This document shows, piece by piece, positions 59,792 to 64,000 of a stretch of DNA of 64,000 nucleotides (within the stretch, counting starts at the first letter, position 1; each line of letters begins with the position of its first letter). The stretch spans positions 1 through 64,000 of the forward strand of contig NZ_JAFB01000026.1 in assembly GCF_000519205.1 (NCBI RefSeq), written 5' to 3'. Made by a program: the position numbers and the translations under genes. The notes under the pieces were generated by a model. The model did not search any database. It had not been told where the DNA came from and worked only from the letters and a program-made list of their open reading frames with translations. Source of the DNA: Amycolatopsis taiwanensis DSM 45107. GTDB lineage: Bacteria; Actinomycetota; Actinomycetes; Mycobacteriales; Pseudonocardiaceae.

Positions 59792-59818
59792 TGTGGATAA
59801 CTGGGCGCCTGTGGATAA
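59792..59818. other. Two perfect DnaA boxes in tandem
   Basis: TGTGGATAA (reverse complement of TTATCCACA) at 59792-59800 and 59810-59818, same orientation, 18-bp period. They lie about 300 bp upstream of the response regulator gene in a 700-bp gap with no convincing gene; a plus-strand ORF from about 59855 has no recognisable family. Not an origin by itself. Confidence 0.7.
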
Positions 59819-60113
59819 CTAGGCCGCTTTTCGAAGAGGCCCGAGCGGAATGTCGTGGTCCTGTCGCATTGTGGGAGCCATGACGAGGCAAGACCCGCTA
59901 ACCGCGATCAGCCGGCTTCAACCGAGGAACGCACCTCGGCTCTGTCCGGCATGGTTACTCCGCACCATGCGGTTCGGTGGTTCGCTGCGAAGATCCTTGA
60001 GCTGGCTCGCCGGCCGGTTCGGGATGGCTCTCGGCGATGGGCGCGCCGGCACGCCGACGCCTTCGGCGCTTCCTGGCGAACGCACCAACCACTTTCCCTT
60101 CCGGCCACAACAC

Positions 60114-60153
60114 GCGGCTCCCGGCAACATGTCCGGATGTTGCCGGGAGCCGC
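60114..60153. terminator. Strong hairpin terminator downstream of htrA
   Basis: Perfect 17-bp stem (60114-60130 with 60137-60153; GCGGCTCCCGGCAACAT and complement) with loop GTCCGG. It begins 41 bp beyond the htrA stop codon on the minus strand. No U tract. Confidence 0.75.
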
Positions 60154-60194
60154 GGTGGTTGGTCTCGGCCGGACATGCGGCCGAGCGCCTGGGA

Positions 60195-61739
60195 TCACCT
60201 CACCTGGACGGGCTGTCCGCCGAGCGTGACCTGAAGTGTTCGGTTGTTGTTCAGGGTGAAGGTCACCTTGTCGTTGGGTGCCCGTGTCCTGATCGCCGCG
60301 ACGAGTCCGTCGGCGTTGTCGATGGCCTGGTCGTCGACCTTGACCACCACGTCGCCGGCCTTCAGCCCGGCCTGGTCGGCGGGGCTGCCGGGGTCGACCT
60401 TCTGGATCAACGCGCCGCTGGACTGCGTGTCGGCCACGCTCGCCCCGATGTAGGTCTGCGTCGCCTTGCCCGTCCGGATGATCTCCTGCGCGGTCCGCTG
60501 CGCCTGGTTGATCGGGATCGAGAAGCCGATGCCCGCGTTGGTCGCCTCGCTCTGTCCCAGACCGCCCGAGGACGGCGGACTGTAGATCGCCGAGTTGATG
60601 CCGATGACCTGGCCGGCCAGGTTGGTCAACGGACCACCGGAGTTACCCGGGTTGATCGCGGCGTCGGTCTGGATCGCGCTCATCACCGTCGTCAGGTCCC
60701 CCGAGCCGCCCCCCGCCCGCACGGGACGGTGCAGCGCGCTGACGATGCCGGCCGTGACCGTGCCGGTGAGCTCGAAGGGCGAACCGAAGGCCACCACGGC
60801 CTGGCCGACCCTGAGGTCGTCGGAGTTACCCAGTTCGACGGGCTTGAGGTTGTTCACGCCGGTCACCTTGACCACCGCGATGTCCGTCGTGGGGTCACGG
60901 CCGATGATGGTCGCGGGTGCCTTCGTCCCGTCCGGGAACGACGCCTGGATCGAGCCGCCGTTGGCGGCCATGTCGACCACGTGGTTATTGGTGACGATGT
61001 AGCCGTCGGTGGACACCACGAACCCGGAACCCTCACTCTGCTGCTGGTTGCCGGAGGTCCGCAGTTCCACCACGCTGGGCGAGACGTTCTGCGCCACTGC
61101 CTCGACAGTACCCGCGGGAGCTGGACGGCCCGTCTGGGTGGGCAGCGGCTGGTTGAGGGCGTTGTAGCTGCCGCCGCCCGAATTCTGGGTCGCGAGATAG
61201 CCCGCGCCCCACCCGGCGCCGCCACCGACCAGCAACGCGAGCGCAGCGACACCCGCGACCAGCTTTCCCACCCCGCGCTTGCGCTGCTGCGGGACTCCGG
61301 TGGCCGGATACACCGCCGTGCCGTAGGACGTCGTGTCGTAAGGCCCCGCATAGGGGTGCGACCCCGTCGTGGCGCCTGGCGGAGACGGCTGGCCCGGGGA
61401 AGGCTGCTGGCCTTGCGGAGCCGACTGTCCCTGGGAAAAGGACTGCCCCTGGAGCGGCTGGCCTGAAGGTTGCCCGGGTGACGAAGACTGTCCCGCCGAT
61501 GAGGACTGTGCCCACGGGTTTCCGGGGGTTTGTTGCGCCTGCGCCGACCATGGGCTCGGCGGCTGCTGGGCACCGAGTGGCGTACCCCGAGGGGGCGTCG
61601 CAGCGTCCTCCTGCGCCGACTTCTCCGGCACGGCCTCTTGAGCGGCTTTATCCGGCGCGGCCTCTTGAGCGGCATTCTCCGACTCAGCCTCTTGAGGGAC
61701 ACCGCCTGGCTGCGGTGTGCCGGGGTCGTTCTCGGTCAT
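60195..61739 (-). CDS. htrA: HtrA-type membrane-anchored serine protease with PDZ domain (PepD-like)
   Basis: 514 residues. A long disordered cytoplasmic N-terminus rich in Gln, Pro and Ser (about 1-155), one TM (VAGVAALALLVGGGAGWGAG), then trypsin-like protease with H253 (TNNHVV), D286 (TTDIAVV) and S367 (NPGNSGGPL), and a C-terminal PDZ domain (about 420-510; IQKVDPGSPADQAGLKAGDV). It degrades or refolds exported proteins. In M. tuberculosis PepD (Rv0983) is next to mprAB and moaB2, the same set as here. Confidence 0.93.
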   Translation of the reverse strand: MTENDPGTPQPGGVPQEAESENAAQEAAPDKAAQEAVPEKSAQEDAATPPRGTPLGAQQPPSPWSAQAQQTPGNPWAQSSSAGQSSSPGQPSGQPLQGQSFSQGQSAPQGQQPSPGQPSPPGATTGSHPYAGPYDTTSYGTAVYPATGVPQQRKRGVGKLVAGVAALALLVGGGAGWGAGYLATQNSGGGSYNALNQPLPTQTGRPAPAGTVEAVAQNVSPSVVELRTSGNQQQSEGSGFVVSTDGYIVTNNHVVDMAANGGSIQASFPDGTKAPATIIGRDPTTDIAVVKVTGVNNLKPVELGNSDDLRVGQAVVAFGSPFELTGTVTAGIVSALHRPVRAGGGSGDLTTVMSAIQTDAAINPGNSGGPLTNLAGQVIGINSAIYSPPSSGGLGQSEATNAGIGFSIPINQAQRTAQEIIRTGKATQTYIGASVADTQSSGALIQKVDPGSPADQAGLKAGDVVVKVDDQAIDNADGLVAAIRTRAPNDKVTFTLNNNRTLQVTLGGQPVQVR

Positions 61740-61815
61740 GTGATCACCTTGCTGGTTGGTCCTGAGAGCATGCTGAGGCCAGGCTGAGGTTCCAGCATGA
61801 AGTATGCCGAGGTTT

Positions 61816-62901
61816 TCAGCCTACCGCCCGCAGACGCTCGGCGATTTGCTCCGGAGTGACGTCGTTGATCCACACACCCATACCCGATTCCGACCCGGCC
61901 AGGTACTTCAGCTTGTCTTTTGTACGCAGGATCGAGAACAGCTCCAGATGCAGCCAGGCGAGGTCCCGGCCGGAATGGACGGGAGCCTGATTCCAGGAGG
62001 CGATATACGGCAGCGGCCGATCGAAAAGCCGATCGCATCGGCTCAACACCCGCAAATAGACGTCGGCGAAGTCGTCCCGTTCCGCCGCGTCGAGGGCCGG
62101 GATGTCGGGCACCTGCCGGTGCGGTACCAGCAGCACCTGCACCGGCCACCGGGCAGCCGGCGGCACGAAAGCGGTCCAATGCTCGCCCTCGGCGACCACC
62201 CGCGTGCCGACCTTGCGCTCGGCGGCCAGCACATCACCGAGGACCGGCCGCCCGTGCCGCTCCCGATAGGCACGGGCGGTCTCCAGCATGCGCCGGGTCC
62301 GCGGGGTGACAAACGGGTAGCCATAAATCTGACCGTGCGGGTGATGCAAGGTGACACCGATTTCCTCGCCACGGTTCTCGAACGGGAAGACCTGTTCGAT
62401 TCCATCCACAGTAGACAGTTCCGCGGTCCGGTCGGCCCAGGCGTCCATGACCGTGCGTACCCGCTCCGGAGGCAACCTGGCGAACGAGCCACCGTGGTCG
62501 CTGGTGAAGCAGACGACCTCGCACCGTCCGCGCCCGGGTGCCGTCGGAACCAGCCCCAGGTCGTCCACTGTGGAAGGAGCACCGGAAACGGACTGCGAGA
62601 AGGAGGGGAACCGGTTCTCGAACACGACCACGTCGTAGTCGGACTCCGGAATCTCGGTGGGTCTGCCCGGCCGGCTGGGACACAGCGGGCACAGGTCGGC
62701 GGGGGGCTTGTAGGTGCGGGTCTGCCGGTGTGCGGCCATCGCGACCCACTCGCCGGTCAGCGGGTCGAGGCGGATCTCCGAGGCCGCCGCCACCGGAGGC
62801 AGGTCGCGGGCGTCCACCGCGACTCGCGGAGCGGTGTCCGCCCGCTCGTCGAAGTAGATGATCTCCCTGCCGTCGGCGAGGTGCCGAACCGTGCGCTTCA
62901 C
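61816..62901 (-). CDS. galT: Galactose-1-phosphate uridylyltransferase
   Basis: 361 residues. Active-site motif HHPHGQIYGYPFV with the catalytic His, zinc-site CPLCPSRPGRPTEIP, and the C-terminal HLELFSILRTKDKLKYLAGS. It exchanges UMP between UDP-glucose and galactose-1-phosphate in the Leloir pathway. A DeoR regulator lies 45 bp upstream in the same direction. No galK or galE is in the window. Confidence 0.95.
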   Translation of the reverse strand: MKRTVRHLADGREIIYFDERADTAPRVAVDARDLPPVAAASEIRLDPLTGEWVAMAAHRQTRTYKPPADLCPLCPSRPGRPTEIPESDYDVVVFENRFPSFSQSVSGAPSTVDDLGLVPTAPGRGRCEVVCFTSDHGGSFARLPPERVRTVMDAWADRTAELSTVDGIEQVFPFENRGEEIGVTLHHPHGQIYGYPFVTPRTRRMLETARAYRERHGRPVLGDVLAAERKVGTRVVAEGEHWTAFVPPAARWPVQVLLVPHRQVPDIPALDAAERDDFADVYLRVLSRCDRLFDRPLPYIASWNQAPVHSGRDLAWLHLELFSILRTKDKLKYLAGSESGMGVWINDVTPEQIAERLRAVG

Positions 62902-62946
62902 GCTTCCTCCGTGTTCCGATTCCGCGGCGGGACCGGCGCCGCCCGC

Positions 62947-63744
62947 TCAGTCCGCGCCGTCCACCTGCGCGATCAACAGCTCATCCACCTGTTCGGCCAG
63001 GATCTTTCGAGCGAGTTCCGGCAGACCGTCGTCGGTGACGACGACGTTCGCCTCGGCGAGATCGGCGATGGTGGATATCCCGGCAATCCCCCACTTCGTG
63101 TGATCGGCCAGCACGACCAACCTGCTTCCCGCCTCGACGAGCGCGCGGTTGGTCTCGCTCTCCGTCAGGTTCGGCGTAGTGAAACCCGCGCCATCGGCCA
63201 TCCCGTGCACGCCGAGAAAGACCAGGTCGAGATGTAGCCGCCGCAGGCTGTGGACGGCGACCGGGCCTACCAGCGCATCCGACGGCGTGCGCACCCCACC
63301 GGTGAGCACAACGGTGCAAGTGGGTTGCGAAGTCTCGTCGAGCACGTTCGCGACGCGGATGGAATTCGTGACGACGGTCAGTCCGGGCACCGAACCAAGT
63401 GCGCGCGCCAGCGTCCACGTCGTCGTGCCCGCCGAAATCCCGATCGCGGTACCCGGCCGGACCAGCGTCGCGGCCAACTCGGCGATAGCTTCCTTCTGCG
63501 CGCGCTGTCGGGCGAACTTCGCCTCGAAGCCAGGTTCGTCGGTGCTCTTACCCAGAACGGCCGTTGCGCCGCCGTAAACCTTCTCGACCAACCCGCGGCC
63601 GGCGAGCACATCGAGATCTCGACGAATGGTCATGTCCGACACGCCGAACCGGGCCACCAGCTCGCTGACCCGGACAGCCCCGGTTCGACGAGCTTCGTCC
63701 AGAATCGCCGCTTGCCGCTGCCGTGCCAGCACCGCAGCTCCCAT
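62947..63744 (-). CDS. DeoR-family transcriptional regulator
   Basis: 265 residues from ATG 63744 (MGAAVLARQRQAAILDEARR); a start four codons upstream is equally possible. HTH_DeoR: GAVRVSELVARFGVSDMTIR, then RDLDVLAGRGLVEKVYGGAT. DeoR sensor domain: GTAIGISAGTTTWTLARALG, then TVVTNSIRVANVL and LVFLGVHGMADGAGFTTPNL. Such proteins repress sugar-use genes and respond to phosphosugars. Immediately upstream of galT in the same direction, so galactose metabolism is its likely target. Confidence 0.92.
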   Translation of the reverse strand: MGAAVLARQRQAAILDEARRTGAVRVSELVARFGVSDMTIRRDLDVLAGRGLVEKVYGGATAVLGKSTDEPGFEAKFARQRAQKEAIAELAATLVRPGTAIGISAGTTTWTLARALGSVPGLTVVTNSIRVANVLDETSQPTCTVVLTGGVRTPSDALVGPVAVHSLRRLHLDLVFLGVHGMADGAGFTTPNLTESETNRALVEAGSRLVVLADHTKWGIAGISTIADLAEANVVVTDDGLPELARKILAEQVDELLIAQVDGAD

Positions 63745-63805
63745 CACCGCCGTCAACTACACAAAACCCTACACGATCAAACATCATCGCGCGCGACCGT
63801 GTTGG

Positions 63806-63854
63806 AGCAATGAACGTTTGCTACGGACTATCCGTAGCAAACGTTCATTGCTCG
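63806..63854. terminator. Perfect 23-bp-arm palindrome, histidine-kinase terminator
   Basis: Arms 63806-63828 and 63832-63854 are exact reverse complements (start GAGCAATGAACGTTTGC) with a 3-base loop CTA. It begins 5 bp after the stop of the partial kinase gene on the minus strand and 50 bp before the DeoR gene, so it is likely a terminator; a DeoR operator is an alternative. Confidence 0.65.
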
Positions 63855-63859
63855 TGTTT

Positions 63860-64000
63860 CATCCTGGGGAGCCGGGCAGGCGGATGGTCATCAACGCGCC
63901 GCCCTCGGGGGCGCGGCCGGCATGCACGGTGCCGCCGCTTCGCTCGACGGCCTGCTTGACGATCGCCAGTCCCAGGCCGGAACCCGGCAGGGTTCGGGCC
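63860..64000 (-). CDS. Sensor histidine kinase, 3' end only (cut by window)
   Basis: The final 46 codons, with the rest outside the window. The reading starts in the ATP-binding G2 box (LPGSGLGLAIVKQAVERSGG) and ends GGALMTIRLPGSPG with a TGA at 63860-63862. This is the end of a HATPase_c kinase domain. A perfect palindrome follows. Confidence 0.85.

Noticed and set aside
59792..59818. Chromosomal replication origin
   Set aside because: Only two DnaA boxes are present and dnaA, dnaN, gyrB and rpmH are absent. oriC in actinobacteria holds many boxes.
59855..60229. Plus-strand ORF of about 124 codons between the response regulator and htrA
   Set aside because: It is partly amphipathic-looking (AVRWFAAKILELARRPVRDG), but it runs through the perfect terminator hairpin, overlaps competing ORFs on both strands and has no ribosome site or recognised family.

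Overview
This 64-kb window is high-GC DNA from a filamentous-type actinobacterium. It has long G/C-ending ORFs, frequent GTG/TTG starts, many TetR-family regulators divergent from their target genes, a complete conservon (cvnABCD), a tRNA-integrated element of the actinomycete (AICE) type, and a core locus ordered as in Mycobacterium, Streptomyces and Pseudonocardiaceae. A Pseudonocardiaceae-like host is the best guess (inference; no rRNA or other marker is present).

Layout. (1) 1-3.5 kb: an IS630-family element with terminal repeats, then two inverted copies of a non-coding element built from 21-bp units around a perfect hairpin (1198-1643 and 2637-2923), flanking a small membrane-protein gene; then a decayed VapBC-type toxin-antitoxin remnant. 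(2) 3.7-15.7 kb: accessory cassettes, mostly one enzyme or transporter gene divergent from a TetR regulator with a palindrome between them (NAD(P)-binding oxidoreductase, membrane protein, CMD-family protein, MFS transporter, FAD monooxygenase), plus an ACT-domain protein, a carboxylesterase, a SnoaL-like protein and a patch of gene remnants at 10.2-11.35 kb. (3) 16-24 kb: a Tes/MJ0619-like radical SAM enzyme translationally coupled to a methyltransferase, an M28 membrane peptidase, and a co-directional Crp/Fnr regulator, methyltransferase, AhpD-like protein and CDP-alcohol phosphatidyltransferase set, closed by a third repeat array with 22-bp units (24056-24374). (4) 24.4-32 kb: a mercuric-reductase-like flavoprotein, a frameshifted membrane gene, a TetR/KAS III pair and the conservon. 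(5) 32.9-47.4 kb: a flavin-dependent acyl-CoA-dehydrogenase-fold enzyme with a PucR-type regulator, succinate dehydrogenase (sdhCAB) with a divergent LysR, a second-copy methionine aminopeptidase, a complete class I P450 system (ferredoxin, reductase, P450) with a divergent LysR, a VanY-type peptidase and a methyltransferase. (6) 47.95-51.16 kb: a shrunken integrated element bounded by 44-bp direct repeats of the tRNA-Ala 3' half, with a xis gene, a truncated Rep-like gene and a broken integrase. (7) 51.2-64 kb: conserved chromosomal core: tRNA-Ala(CGC), GlpR/SepX-like membrane protein, rimJ, glp (MoeA-like), galU, 5-formyl-THF cyclo-ligase, a CIRCE-preceded Ruc-like zinc protein, moaB, a two-component system, an HtrA/PepD-type protease, galT, a DeoR regulator and the 3' end of a histidine kinase gene. 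This is close to the M. tuberculosis Rv0981-Rv0996 order.

The most notable items are the family of inverted-arm repeat elements (three in one window, two sharing identical outer ends in opposite orientation), the Tes-like radical SAM/methyltransferase pair near a CDP-alcohol phosphatidyltransferase with an in-frame duplication inside its catalytic motif, the CIRCE site at the Ruc-like gene, and the immobilised tRNA-Ala element. All functional statements come from reading motifs and context; no database search was run.
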